This document shows, one piece after another, positions 8,462 to 18,100 of a stretch of 64,000 nt of DNA. Origin of the DNA: an uncultured beta proteobacterium (GTDB taxonomy: Bacteria > Pseudomonadota > Gammaproteobacteria > Burkholderiales > Burkholderiaceae_C); assembly GCA_903909815.1 (NCBI GenBank), contig CAIVXG010000007.1, positions 1-64,000 of the forward strand, in the 5' to 3' direction. The notes below the pieces were generated by a model. That model was given only the letters and a program-made list of their open reading frames with translations. It did no database searches and was not told the DNA's origin. Every line of letters starts with the position of its first letter. Within the stretch, counting starts at the first letter, position 1. A program made the translations under genes and the position numbers.

Positions 8462-9240
8462 AAAAACTTCTGCTGTCCCTGTGTGTGCTCGTTCTCGCCG
8501 GCTGCGCCAGCGGCCCTGTGGTGGACCCGAGCCTGTCGGCACGCAGCCAGGACAGCCGCGTGCGCTACATCGTCATCCATTACACGGCGCTGGATCTGGC
8601 GCGATCGTTGAAGGAGCTCACGCAAGAGGGCGTCAGCAGTCATTACCTTTTGACCGACGGAGCCGCGCCCAAGATCTACCAGCTGGTGGATGAAAGCCAG
8701 CGCGCCTTCCACGCCGGATTGAGCTCCTGGGAGGGGCGCACCTACCTCAATGCCAGCTCCATCGGCATCGAGATCGTGAATCCGGGCTACACCAACACTC
8801 CCGAGGGTCGGGTCTGGGGCGCGTTTACGCAAAGCCAGATGGATTTGCTGATTCCGCTGGTGCGCGACATTGCCAAGCGCCACGGCGTGACCCCCGATCA
8901 CGTCCTGGCACACAGCGATATCGCACCCCTGCGCAAGGAGGACCCGGGCCCGTTGTTTCCCTGGAAGCAACTGGCCGATGCGGGTCTGGTGATCTGGCCG
9001 GATGCCACGGTGCTGGCACGTAAGCAGGCGGACTATGAGCGCCATTTGCCCGATGTGGCCTGGTTTCAAAAAAAGCTGGCCCAGCACGGTTTTGCGGTGC
9101 CCAAGAGCGGCGAGTTGGACGAGCCGACACGCAAGGTGATTGGGGCGTTCCAGATGAAATACCGCCCGGCCCGCTATGACGGTGCACCGGATGCTCAAAC
9201 GGCGGCACTCCTTGCTGCCCTCACCGGCGGCGCAGACTGA
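8458..9240 (+). CDS. amiD: AmiD-type N-acetylmuramoyl-L-alanine amidase lipoprotein
   Basis: The 260-residue protein starts with a clear lipoprotein signal (MKKLLLSLCVLVLAGC). An Amidase_2 zinc domain follows, with IVIHYTALD, the HAGLSSWEGR segment and the later ligand in VLAHSDIAPLRKEDPG. A C-terminal peptidoglycan-binding helix bundle (about residues 195-256: VAWFQKKLAQHG ... TRKVIGAFQMKYRP) completes the usual AmiD order. Enzymes of this type cut the amide bond between MurNAc or anhydro-MurNAc and L-Ala in the periplasm, on the outer-membrane side. The start overlaps the kinase stop by 4 nt, tying it to the recycling operon. Confidence 0.9.
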   Translation: MKKLLLSLCVLVLAGCASGPVVDPSLSARSQDSRVRYIVIHYTALDLARSLKELTQEGVSSHYLLTDGAAPKIYQLVDESQRAFHAGLSSWEGRTYLNASSIGIEIVNPGYTNTPEGRVWGAFTQSQMDLLIPLVRDIAKRHGVTPDHVLAHSDIAPLRKEDPGPLFPWKQLADAGLVIWPDATVLARKQADYERHLPDVAWFQKKLAQHGFAVPKSGELDEPTRKVIGAFQMKYRPARYDGAPDAQTAALLAALTGGAD

Positions 9241-9247
9241 GCTCGTG

Positions 9248-10024
9248 ATGCATGCGTCCTGGTTGATACCGAATTGGCCCGCACCCCTGGGCGTGCGCAG
9301 TCTGTGCACGACGCGCTTGGGCGGCGTCAGTGCCGCACCCTACTCTGGCCTGAACCTGGGTCAGCATGTGGGCGACGACCCTGGCGCTGTGGCGCACAAC
9401 CGTGCGCTGCTGCGCCAGGCACTGGCTGTGCGCCCGGTGTTCTTGCAGCAGGTGCACGGCGCGCAGGTGGCTGGGCTCGATCACGAAGCGCCCGACGGCC
9501 AGGTGGCCGATGCGTCAGTGACCACGCAGCGCGGTCTGGCTTGCACCGTGCTGGTGGCAGACTGTCTGCCGGTCTTGATGACCACGCGGTCGGGTGAGGT
9601 GGTGGCGGCTGCGCATGCCGGTTGGCGCGGCCTGGCAGGCGGAGTGCTGGAGGCGACCTTGCAGCAGCTGTGGCGGCAAAGCGGGGTAAGGTCCTTGGCA
9701 GCTGACGCCGCCGCCGCAGAGACCCTGGTCTGGCTTGGTCCCTGCATCGGGCCGCAGGCATTTGAGGTCGGGGCCGACGTGCGTGCGGCTTTCGTGGCGC
9801 TTCAGCCGCAAGCGCAGGATTGCTTCAAGCCGCATGGGGCCGACAAGTTCCTGGCCGATCTGCCAGGGCTGGCGCGTCAGCGCTTGCAGGCGCTGGGTAT
9901 CTCCCGCATTTACGGCAATGACGCCAGCGCCGCCTGGTGCACCGTGAGTCAGCCAGCAGCATTCTTTTCACATCGGCGCGATCGCGTCAGCGGGCGCATG
10001 GCCGCCTGCATTTGGCGGGCGTGA
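9248..10024 (+). CDS. pgeF: Peptidoglycan editing factor PgeF (YfiH family)
   Basis: The 258-residue cytoplasmic protein has the DUF152/YfiH core: RLGGVSAAPYSGLNLGQHVG, LVADCLPVLMTTR, VAAAHAGWRGLAGGVLE and WLGPCIGPQAFEVG, containing the conserved Cys and His residues that bind metal. The E. coli homologue prevents misincorporation of L-Ser or Gly into the muropeptide stem in place of L-Ala. It begins 7 bp after the amiD stop and is the last gene of this run. In many betaproteobacteria pgeF also lies just upstream of phaC, as here. Start ATG 9248 gives the usual family N-terminus. Confidence 0.93.
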   Translation: MHASWLIPNWPAPLGVRSLCTTRLGGVSAAPYSGLNLGQHVGDDPGAVAHNRALLRQALAVRPVFLQQVHGAQVAGLDHEAPDGQVADASVTTQRGLACTVLVADCLPVLMTTRSGEVVAAAHAGWRGLAGGVLEATLQQLWRQSGVRSLAADAAAAETLVWLGPCIGPQAFEVGADVRAAFVALQPQAQDCFKPHGADKFLADLPGLARQRLQALGISRIYGNDASAAWCTVSQPAAFFSHRRDRVSGRMAACIWRA

Positions 10025-10143
10025 TGAGCAAGCCCCAGGGTGAGGCACGCGCGTCAGAATGGCGTTGGATCAAATGGTGATAATTGGCCAGTGTCCGTAC
10101 CGGTCGAACTGGCTCGGCGATAGTTACATCAACAGGAGATGGC

Positions 10144-11889
10144 GTGCAGCAGGAACTACCTAAGATTTTGGCCGAGGCCGCTCAGCAGTATCAGCACAGC
10201 TTTGGCGACGCCTGGCAAAAGGCGATGCAGTCGTTTCAAAGCCTGAATTTCTCTGGCACGCAAGCGACTCCCGGCGTGGACCAGGGTGCAGCGCAACTAA
10301 AGTTCGACCCTGAAGCTCTCGAAGCTTTGCAAAAGCAGTATCTGGCGGACGCTGCAGAACTGTGGAATCAAAGCGTGCACGGTGCGCCGGCGGTGAAAGA
10401 CAAACGATTCTCCGCCGAAGCCTGGGCCCAGAATCCTATGGCTGCGTTTTCGGCAGCGAGCTACCTGCTCAATTCCCGCGCCTTGATGGGCTTGGCCGAT
10501 GCGGTGCAGGCCGACAAGAAGACCAAGACCAAAATCCGGTTTTCGCTGGAACAGGTGCTGGCCGCCAGTGCGCCGAGCAACTTCATGGCCTTTAACGTTG
10601 ACGCACAGAAGAAGGCGATCGAGACCCAGGGCAAGAGCATCGCCCAGGGCCTGCAAAACCTGCTGCACGACATCAAGCAGGGTCATGTCTCCATGACCGA
10701 TGAGAGCCTGTTCGAGGTCGGCAAGAACGTGGCCACGACCGAGGGCGCGGTGGTGTTCGAGAATGAGTTGTTCCAGCTCATCGAATACAAGCCGCTCACG
10801 GCCAAGGTCTTCGAGAGGCCGTTTCTACTTGTGCCGCCGTGCATCAACAAGTTCTACATCCTGGATCTTCAGCCCGACAACTCGCTCATACGCTATGCCG
10901 TGGAGCAGGGGCATCGCACCTTTGTCGTGAGTTGGCGCAATCCGGATGAATCGATGGCGCACAAGACCTGGGACAACTACATCGAGGACGCGGTGATCAA
11001 GGCGATTTCGGTGGTGCAGGAGATCAGCGGCGCCAAGGACATCAACGCCTTGGGCTTTTGCGTGGGCGGAACGATGCTGGGAACGGCGCTGGCCGTGCTC
11101 GCGGCTCGCGCTCAGGCCGCGAAGGGGCCATCCAAGCCCCTGCCCGTGGCCAGCGCCACGTTTCTCACGACCTTTCTGGACTTCTCCGACACCGGCATCC
11201 TGGACGTGTTCATCGACGAGGAGTTTGTCAGCGCCAAGGAGCAAAAGCTCGGCCAGGGTGGTCTGATGAAGGGCCAGGACCTGGCTTCCACATTTGCCTT
11301 CCTGCGCCCCAACGACCTGGTCTGGAACTACGTGGTGGGCAACTACCTCAAGGGCGAGACGCCGCCGCCCTTTGACCTGCTGTACTGGAACTCGGATTCA
11401 ACCAATCTGCCTGGCCCCTATTACGCCTGGTACCTGCGCAACACCTATCTGGAAAACAACCTGATCAAGCCGGGTAAAGCCGTCGTCTGCGGCGAGAAGG
11501 TCGATCTGCGCAAGCTCGATATTCCGGTCTACATCTATGGTTCGCGCGAAGACCACATCGTCCCGATCACCGGATCCTACGCCAGCACCCAATGTCTGCC
11601 CGGAAAGAAGCGCTTCGTCATGGGCGCGTCGGGTCACATTGCCGGTGTCATCAACCCTCCGGCGAAGCACAAGCGCAGCTACTGGGTCGGATCGACCGAC
11701 AAGTTCCCGTCCGACGTGAACGACTGGATTGCCAAGTCCAAGGAACACCCGGGCAGCTGGTGGACCGACTGGTCGCAATGGCTCCAGGGCAACGCTGGCA
11801 AACAGATCGCGGCACCCAAGGTCTACGGCAAGGGAAAATACAAGGCGATCGAGCCCGCGCCCGGCCGCTACGTGTTGGTCAAGGCTTAA
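10144..11889 (+). CDS. phaC: Class I polyhydroxyalkanoate synthase PhaC
   Basis: The 581-residue enzyme polymerises 3-hydroxyacyl-CoA into PHA at the granule surface. The lipase-box-like nucleophile motif is NALGFCVGGTMLG (GxCxG with the catalytic Cys), the Asp lies in YGSREDHIVPITG and the His in MGASGHIAGVINPP. Length and the long N-terminal domain fit class I synthases, which work without PhaE or PhaR partners. I chose GTG 10144 because GGAG sits 7 nt upstream and the protein then has family length; a TTG at 10084 would add 20 unlikely residues. phaA follows after 25 bp, so both are likely co-transcribed. Confidence 0.95.
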   Translation: MQQELPKILAEAAQQYQHSFGDAWQKAMQSFQSLNFSGTQATPGVDQGAAQLKFDPEALEALQKQYLADAAELWNQSVHGAPAVKDKRFSAEAWAQNPMAAFSAASYLLNSRALMGLADAVQADKKTKTKIRFSLEQVLAASAPSNFMAFNVDAQKKAIETQGKSIAQGLQNLLHDIKQGHVSMTDESLFEVGKNVATTEGAVVFENELFQLIEYKPLTAKVFERPFLLVPPCINKFYILDLQPDNSLIRYAVEQGHRTFVVSWRNPDESMAHKTWDNYIEDAVIKAISVVQEISGAKDINALGFCVGGTMLGTALAVLAARAQAAKGPSKPLPVASATFLTTFLDFSDTGILDVFIDEEFVSAKEQKLGQGGLMKGQDLASTFAFLRPNDLVWNYVVGNYLKGETPPPFDLLYWNSDSTNLPGPYYAWYLRNTYLENNLIKPGKAVVCGEKVDLRKLDIPVYIYGSREDHIVPITGSYASTQCLPGKKRFVMGASGHIAGVINPPAKHKRSYWVGSTDKFPSDVNDWIAKSKEHPGSWWTDWSQWLQGNAGKQIAAPKVYGKGKYKAIEPAPGRYVLVKA

Positions 11890-11914
11890 TTTCTTTATTA
11901 CAACAGGAGCATCC

Positions 11915-13093
11915 ATGCAAGACATCGTCATCGTTTCCGCCGCCCGTACGGCCGTCGGCAAGTTCGGCGGAACCCTCGCCAAAACCCCTGCACCAGAACT
12001 CGGCGCCATCGTCATCAAGGCGCTGCTCGAGCGCTCGGGCGTCCCGGCCGACCTGATCGGTGAGGTCATCATGGGCCAGGTGCTGGCTGCGGGCCAGGGC
12101 CAGAATCCGGCGCGCCAGACCGTGCTCAAGAGCGGGCTGAACCAGTCCATTCCAGGCCTGACCATCAATGCCGTGTGCGGCTCGGGCCTCAAGGCGGTGA
12201 TGCTGGCGGCCCAGTCGGTGGCCTATGGCGACTCCGAGATCGTGATCGCAGGCGGGCAGGAAAACATGAGCGCCTCGCCCCACGTGCTGATGGGTTCGCG
12301 CGACGGCCAGCGCATGGGTGACTGGAAGATGATCGACTCCATGATTGTGGACGGCTTGTGGGACGTGTACAACCAGTATCACATGGGCATCACGGCCGAG
12401 AATGTGGCCAAGAAGTTCGGCATCACGCGCGAGATGCAGGATGCGCTCGCTTTGGCCAGCCAGCAAAAGGCCGCTGCCGCGCAGGACGCCGGCAAGTTCA
12501 AGGATGAAATCGTGCCGGTGAGCATCGCGCAAAAGAAGGGCGACCCCATCGTCTTCTCGGCCGACGAATTCCTCAATCGCAAAAGCAGCGCCGACGTGCT
12601 GGCCGGGCTGCGCCCCGCATTCGACAAGGCCGGTGGCGTGACTGCCGGCAACGCATCGGGCATCAACGACGGCGCCGCCGCGGTGATGGTCATGACCGCA
12701 GCCAAGGCCGCAGCACTCGGTCTCACGCCGCTGGGCCGCATCGCCAGTTTTGCCACCACCGGTCTGGACCCGGCGCAGATGGGCATGGGCCCGGTGAGCG
12801 CGTCGCGCAAGGCGCTGGAGCGTGCCGGTTGGAAGCCGCAGGACCTGGACCTGCTGGAAATCAATGAAGCCTTCGCTGCCCAGGCCTGCGCCGTGAACAA
12901 CGAAATGGGCTGGGATACGAGCAAGGTCAACGTGAACGGCGGTGCGATCGCCATTGGCCACCCGATCGGTGCGTCCGGTTGCCGCATCTTGGTGACCCTG
13001 CTGCACGAAATGCAGCGCCGCGACGCCAAGAAGGGTATCGCTTCGCTGTGCATCGGCGGCGGCATGGGTGTGGCGCTGACGATCGAGCGCTAA
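11915..13093 (+). CDS. phaA: Acetyl-CoA C-acetyltransferase PhaA
   Basis: This 392-residue thiolase condenses two acetyl-CoA into acetoacetyl-CoA, the first step of PHB synthesis. The nucleophilic Cys is in NAVCGSGLKAVMLA, the catalytic His in AIAIGHPIGASGCRI, and the second Cys in SLCIGGGMGVALTIE. ATG 11915 is preceded by CAGGAGC and gives the canonical start MQDIVIVSAARTAVGKFGG. It is directly downstream of phaC. The reductase for the next step, phbB, is about 6.4 kb further on, separated by four unrelated-looking genes. Confidence 0.95.
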   Translation: MQDIVIVSAARTAVGKFGGTLAKTPAPELGAIVIKALLERSGVPADLIGEVIMGQVLAAGQGQNPARQTVLKSGLNQSIPGLTINAVCGSGLKAVMLAAQSVAYGDSEIVIAGGQENMSASPHVLMGSRDGQRMGDWKMIDSMIVDGLWDVYNQYHMGITAENVAKKFGITREMQDALALASQQKAAAAQDAGKFKDEIVPVSIAQKKGDPIVFSADEFLNRKSSADVLAGLRPAFDKAGGVTAGNASGINDGAAAVMVMTAAKAAALGLTPLGRIASFATTGLDPAQMGMGPVSASRKALERAGWKPQDLDLLEINEAFAAQACAVNNEMGWDTSKVNVNGGAIAIGHPIGASGCRILVTLLHEMQRRDAKKGIASLCIGGGMGVALTIER

Positions 13094-13160
13094 GCCTTGC
13101 ACCAGACCCAGCCATTCTCTCCCTCTGCGGCTCGCGGGGGCGGGCAGGGGTGAGGGCGCG

Positions 13161-13853
13161 ATGAGCCCAAGGGGTTGGCGTTGGGCGCTTGCTGGCACGC
13201 TGATGGTGTTGGCGTCGGGGTTGGTGCGCGCGGCCGAAGCGCCACTGTGCCGGCTGGGGCACAGGCAGTCGCCGATTGACATCGTCGCGCCCGTCAAGCA
13301 AAAGCTGCCGACGCTGGAGTTTCGCTACCACGCCGCGCCGCTCAGGCTGGCCAATGACGGCCATACGCTGCGCGTGCGCTTTGCCAACGGCAGTCATCTG
13401 GGGCTGGGCAAGGAGAGCTACACGCTGCAGCAGTTCCACTTCCATACGCCAGGCGGCGAGCGCATCGCAGGCGAAGAGTTCCCCATGGCCGCGCATCTGC
13501 TGCACAAGAGCGCCTCCGGGCAATTGCTGGCGCTGGTGGTGCTGTTCAAGCTGGGGGCAGATAACCGGGCGCTGGCCGGGTTGTGGCCAAGGATTCCGGC
13601 CACGGCTGACGGCGACCACGTGGTCGCTGGTGCCACGGTCGATGCCCGCCAACTGCTGCCAGAGAACCGCGCCTACTATCGCTACCAGGGCTCGCTCACG
13701 GCGTCTCCTTGCACCGAGGGTGTCACCTGGCTGGTGTTGAAGCAACCGCTGGAGATATCGGTCGAACAATTGCAGTTCTGGCGCGCACGCTTTGCCGACA
13801 ACATGCGTTCGCCTCAAGCTTTGCAGGGGCGAGTCGTGCAGGAGGGCCAGTGA
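13161..13853 (+). CDS. Alpha-type carbonic anhydrase, shortened and atypical
   Basis: The 230-residue protein has a signal peptide ending near VRAAEA and the alpha-carbonic-anhydrase core: QSPIDI, NDGHTLRVRF (proton-shuttle His region), zinc ligands in LQQFHFHTP and AAHLLHK, and GSLTASPC with the active-site Thr. Two things are odd. The N-terminal HWGY...W segment of about 25 residues found in periplasmic relatives is missing. The second-shell Glu that normally precedes the third zinc His (PMEAH or PLEAH) is Ala. Reversible CO2 hydration in the periplasm may be weak, or the protein may have become a sensor. Its stop overlaps the next gene as GTGA. Confidence 0.85.
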   Translation: MSPRGWRWALAGTLMVLASGLVRAAEAPLCRLGHRQSPIDIVAPVKQKLPTLEFRYHAAPLRLANDGHTLRVRFANGSHLGLGKESYTLQQFHFHTPGGERIAGEEFPMAAHLLHKSASGQLLALVVLFKLGADNRALAGLWPRIPATADGDHVVAGATVDARQLLPENRAYYRYQGSLTASPCTEGVTWLVLKQPLEISVEQLQFWRARFADNMRSPQALQGRVVQEGQ

Positions 13854-15127
13854 ATTTGGCTTGGGCGTTCTGGCGCCGGGCCTGCGTTGCGATCCTGCTA
13901 TGCCCGTGCGGCGCAGGCGTTGTTGCCGCGGCGCAGCAGACCTTGGTGGTGGCCGCCTTTCCCGCGGTGGACGAGATCATCCGTGCCGCGATACCGAAGT
14001 GGAAGCGCCTGCATCCGGACACCGATGTGCGGGTGCTGAGCCGCAGTTTTGAAGACCACCATACAGTGCTGATGACGGCGCTTTCAACTGCCACCAACTT
14101 GCCCGACGTGATGGTGGTGGAGGTGGGGTATCTGGGGCACTTCGCGGCAGGCGGGCGTTTGACCGACCTGGCGCAGGCGCCTTACCTGATCCGGGCGCAG
14201 CAATCGCGCCTGGCTCCCTACGCCTTTGCGCAGGCGAGCACACGCTCTGGCGCGGTGATTGCGGTGCCCTCCGACATCGGTGTGGGAACACTGCTTTATC
14301 GCGAGGACCTGGTGCAAGCGGCAGGCGTGACGGTGGCGGACCTCACCCAGTCCTGGGCCAGTTACTTTGCGGCGGGCGTGAAGATCAAGGAGGCCACGGG
14401 AGCGAGCCTGATGCCGCACGCACGCAACGTGGTCGAAGTGCTGACGCGCACGAATATCGCGCCGGGCGAGGGCCAATACTTTGACGCTGCAGGGCGCGCT
14501 TTGATCGAGACGCCGCGATTTGTTCATGCCTTTGAAATGGCGCTTCGGGCACGTCAGCTCCATCTGGACGCACAGCAGACTTCCTGGAGCGGCGACTGGT
14601 TTGACGCGGTTCGACATGGAGGCATTGCCGCGGTCACGTCGGGCGCCTGGATTCAAGGCCATTTGGCGACCTGGGTCGCGCCGGACGGCCGTGGCAAGTG
14701 GCGCGCAGCGCAGCTTCCGCAAGGCAGTTGGAGCGCCTGGGGCGGAACCTTCTACACCATCCCCAAGGCCGCCAAGAACAAAAAACTGGCCTGGGACTTC
14801 ATCCAGTTCATGACTTTGAACCGAGACTCGCAGATCAGCGCCTTCAAGTCGCAAAGTGCCTTCCCGGCGCTGGTGGAAGCGTATGCAGATCCCTTCTTCG
14901 AACAACCCATCGACTACCTGGGAGGACAAAAGGCACGCCTGCTATGGCGTGAAGCGGTGGCGCATATCCCGCAGGTCAGTGTGCATGAACTCGATCTCGA
15001 TGCCCGCATCATCGTTGAAGGCGAGTTGGACAAGGTGCTGGATCAGGGCAAGGACATACACCTTGCGCTGCATGACGCCCAACTGACGATAGAACGACTG
15101 ACCCGTGCCACGCGCGAGCGACCATGA
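13850..15127 (+). CDS. Periplasmic solute-binding protein (SBP family 1)
   Basis: The 425-residue protein has a signal peptide (MNLAWAFWRRACVAILLCPC... to VVAAAQ) and the two-lobed binding fold of carbohydrate-type ABC binding proteins: an opening strand QTLVVAAFP, PDVMVVEVGYLGHFAAGGRL, the VPSDIGVGTLLYREDLVQAAG hinge segment and SGAWIQG, AAKNKKLAWDFIQFMT in the C-terminal lobe. No ABC permease or ATPase is encoded anywhere near. GTG 13850 overlaps the carbonic anhydrase stop and has GGAGGG upstream; the stop overlaps the GGDEF-EAL gene as ATGA. I infer a sensory role for that membrane protein rather than transport. The ligand is unknown. Confidence 0.85.
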   Translation: MNLAWAFWRRACVAILLCPCGAGVVAAAQQTLVVAAFPAVDEIIRAAIPKWKRLHPDTDVRVLSRSFEDHHTVLMTALSTATNLPDVMVVEVGYLGHFAAGGRLTDLAQAPYLIRAQQSRLAPYAFAQASTRSGAVIAVPSDIGVGTLLYREDLVQAAGVTVADLTQSWASYFAAGVKIKEATGASLMPHARNVVEVLTRTNIAPGEGQYFDAAGRALIETPRFVHAFEMALRARQLHLDAQQTSWSGDWFDAVRHGGIAAVTSGAWIQGHLATWVAPDGRGKWRAAQLPQGSWSAWGGTFYTIPKAAKNKKLAWDFIQFMTLNRDSQISAFKSQSAFPALVEAYADPFFEQPIDYLGGQKARLLWREAVAHIPQVSVHELDLDARIIVEGELDKVLDQGKDIHLALHDAQLTIERLTRATRERP

Positions 15128-18100
15128 ACGCGGCCGTTGAGCCAACGCTGTCGCGGCGCCTGATTCTTACCATCGTCGGTTTGGTGTGCCTGTCCTGGAT
15201 CATCACGATCCTGATCGCGCTCAACATCATTCAAAGTGCGCGCGAATCTGCCATCGGCAGTGCCGAAGATCAGGTATTGCGGTTTTCCACGGGCGCGCAG
15301 ACCAGCCTGAACCGCAGTCTGCTGGCCGTGGACGTGATGCTTGCCTCGGTGGACGACGTGCTGCAGTCCTCGCGCCTGGGCAGCGACAGGATGGATTCGA
15401 ATCAGGTCAGTCACGCGCTGCGCGCTGGCGTGGAGCACACGATGCTGACGCGAAATGTGGCGGTACTGACGAAGGACGGAAAGGTCGTGGCATCGTCCGA
15501 GCGGGATGGACCGCAAAAGGAATTGGCGCTGCCGAGCAACTTTTTGCAACGCGTGGTTCGCGCACCGCTGTACACGGTATCGGTGAGTGATCCGGTGCCG
15601 GCTGGGGACGACGGTGAGCGCTTGATCTACCTTGCGCGCACGGTCAAGCTGCTGGATCAAAGCGAGTGGGTGACGGTGGCCGAGGTCCCTGTGGGCCTGT
15701 TGGCTGCGATCCTGGTTCAGGGCACGGGCGCGAGTGAACTCGAGGTCACGCTGGAGCGCGCCGACGGCCAATTACTGGTGAGCGCCCCGCTCACGACTAA
15801 ACTTTCAACCGAACGAGCGCCGCCGCTGGAGGATCTGGTTGCATCGGGAGCCGTGGAACAAGGGCAGAGTCGTCTGAGCGCCGTGCCGGCCTTGCTGACT
15901 GTGCGCCGCACGCTCTACCGGGGCGTCTGGATTACCACCGCGTTGCCGCTGGCGCGCGCCCTGGCGCAATGGCGCAGCGACCGCAAGACCGTGCTCGGTG
16001 CCGCATCGGTGGTGTTGGTCTTGACCCTGCTGGGCGGCGCCTTTGTGTTTTGGTACCTGTCGCGCCTGGGGCGGGCGACCCAAACTCTGGCCGATTCCAA
16101 GCTGGTGCTGGATCAGGCACTCAATTCCATGGCCAGTGGATTTTTCCTGCTGGACTCGCAACATCGGTTGGTCAAGTGGAATGGGCATTACGAAGAGATC
16201 ATCCCCGGAGTACGCGGCCGGCTGGCACCGCTGATGCCGTTTCGCGAGGTGTTCGAGCTGGTTTGTCTGGAAATCATGCCCGATGCCGACCAAGCTGCTC
16301 GCAGCGCTTGGGTGGAGGCCCGCGCCCAGTTGCTTCTCGGCACCCAGGGAACGAAGGAAATGCTCTATCCCAGCGGGCAGGTGGTTCAGGTGTTTCTGCG
16401 CCGCACGCCGGACGGTGGCACGGTGTGCGTGATCAACGATGTGACCGAGGAAAAGCGAGCTCAGGCCAGTCTGCGCATCGCCGCGACGGCGTTTGAGTCT
16501 CAGGAAGGGATACTCGTCACCGATGCCAACCGCCGCATTTTGCGCGTGAATCAGGCTTTCATCGAGGCCACGGGTTATGAGGCCCAGGATGTGCTGGGGC
16601 GCAACCCCCGCATCTTCAGCTCGGGCCACCAGGATCGGGCTTTTCATCGCGCGATGTCGCAGAGCATCATCGAGACCGGCCACTGGCAGGGTGAAATCAT
16701 GATTCGGCGCAAGAACGCCCAAATGTTTCCTGCGCACCTGACGATCACAGCGGTGAAGGATGAAGCCGGTGCGGTGACGCACTTCGTGGCCACCCTGCTC
16801 GACATCAGTCTGCGCAAGGCTGCAGCGGAGGAAATCGAGCGCCTGGCCTTTTACGACCCGCTCACATCTTTGCCCAACCGCCGCCTGCTGATGGACCGCT
16901 TGCAGCAGGCGCTGGTCTCCAGTGCACGCAGCGGGCGCAAAGGGGCGCTGCTGTTCCTGGATCTGGACCACTTCAAGGTGTTGAACGACACCCTGGGACA
17001 CGACTTCGGCGATGTGTTGTTGCGGCAAGTGGCACAGCGTCTGGCCGCCGCAGTGCGCGAAGGCGACACCGTGGCACGCCTGGGTGGCGACGAGTTCGTG
17101 GTGCTGCTGGAGGATCTGAGCGAGCACGCCATTGACGCCGCCGAACAGTCGAAAATTGTGGGCGAGAAGGTACTGGCCAGTCTGAATCAGGCCCATGACA
17201 TCGCCTCCCACCACCACCACAGCTCATGCAGCATCGGTGCGGTGTTGTTCACCGGGCAACAGCAGTCGATCGACGAACTGTTGAAGCAGGCCGATCTGGC
17301 CATGTACGACGCCAAGGCCGCGGGACGCAATGCCTTGCGCTTTTTTGATCCGCAAATGCAGGCCAGCATATCAAAGCGAGCCGCACTGGAGAAAGACCTG
17401 CGCCAAGCCCTGACTTACGGGCAATTTGTGCTGCACTATCAGACCCAGGTGACCCACGCCGGGCACTCGGTCGGTGCCGAGGTACTGATCCGGTGGCGGC
17501 ACCCGGAGCGTGGTCTGGTGTCACCCTTTGATTTCATCCCGCTGGCCGAAGAGACCGGGCTGATCTTGCCGATCGGTCTGTGGGTCCTGCAAACGGCCTG
17601 CGCCCAGCTCAAGGCCTGGGAGTTGGTGCCGACGTGCAGGGACTTGCAGTTGGCGGTGAACGTGAGTGCACGCCAGTTTCGTCAGACCGATTTCGTGGCG
17701 CAGGTGGCTGCGGTGCTGCAACAGACCGGCGCACGTGCTCATTTGCTCAAGATCGAACTCACGGAGAGTGTGGTGCTGGACAACGTGGCCGATACCATCG
17801 CCAAGATGAACGCGATCAAATCGGTAGGCGTGCGTTTCTCCATGGATGACTTTGGCACGGGCCAGTCGTCGCTCTCGTATCTGACGCGCCTGCCACTGGA
17901 CCAGATCAAGATCGACCAGAGTTTTGTGCGCAACATCGGCATCAAGCCCGCGGATGCCCTGATCGTGCAAACCATCATCGGCATGGCCCATAACCTGGGA
18001 CTTGAAGTGATCGCCGAGGGCGTGGAGACGCAGGCGCAGCGTGCGTTCCTGGAGCAAAACGGATGCACGCTGTGCCAGGGTTATCTGCTGGGCCGCCCGG

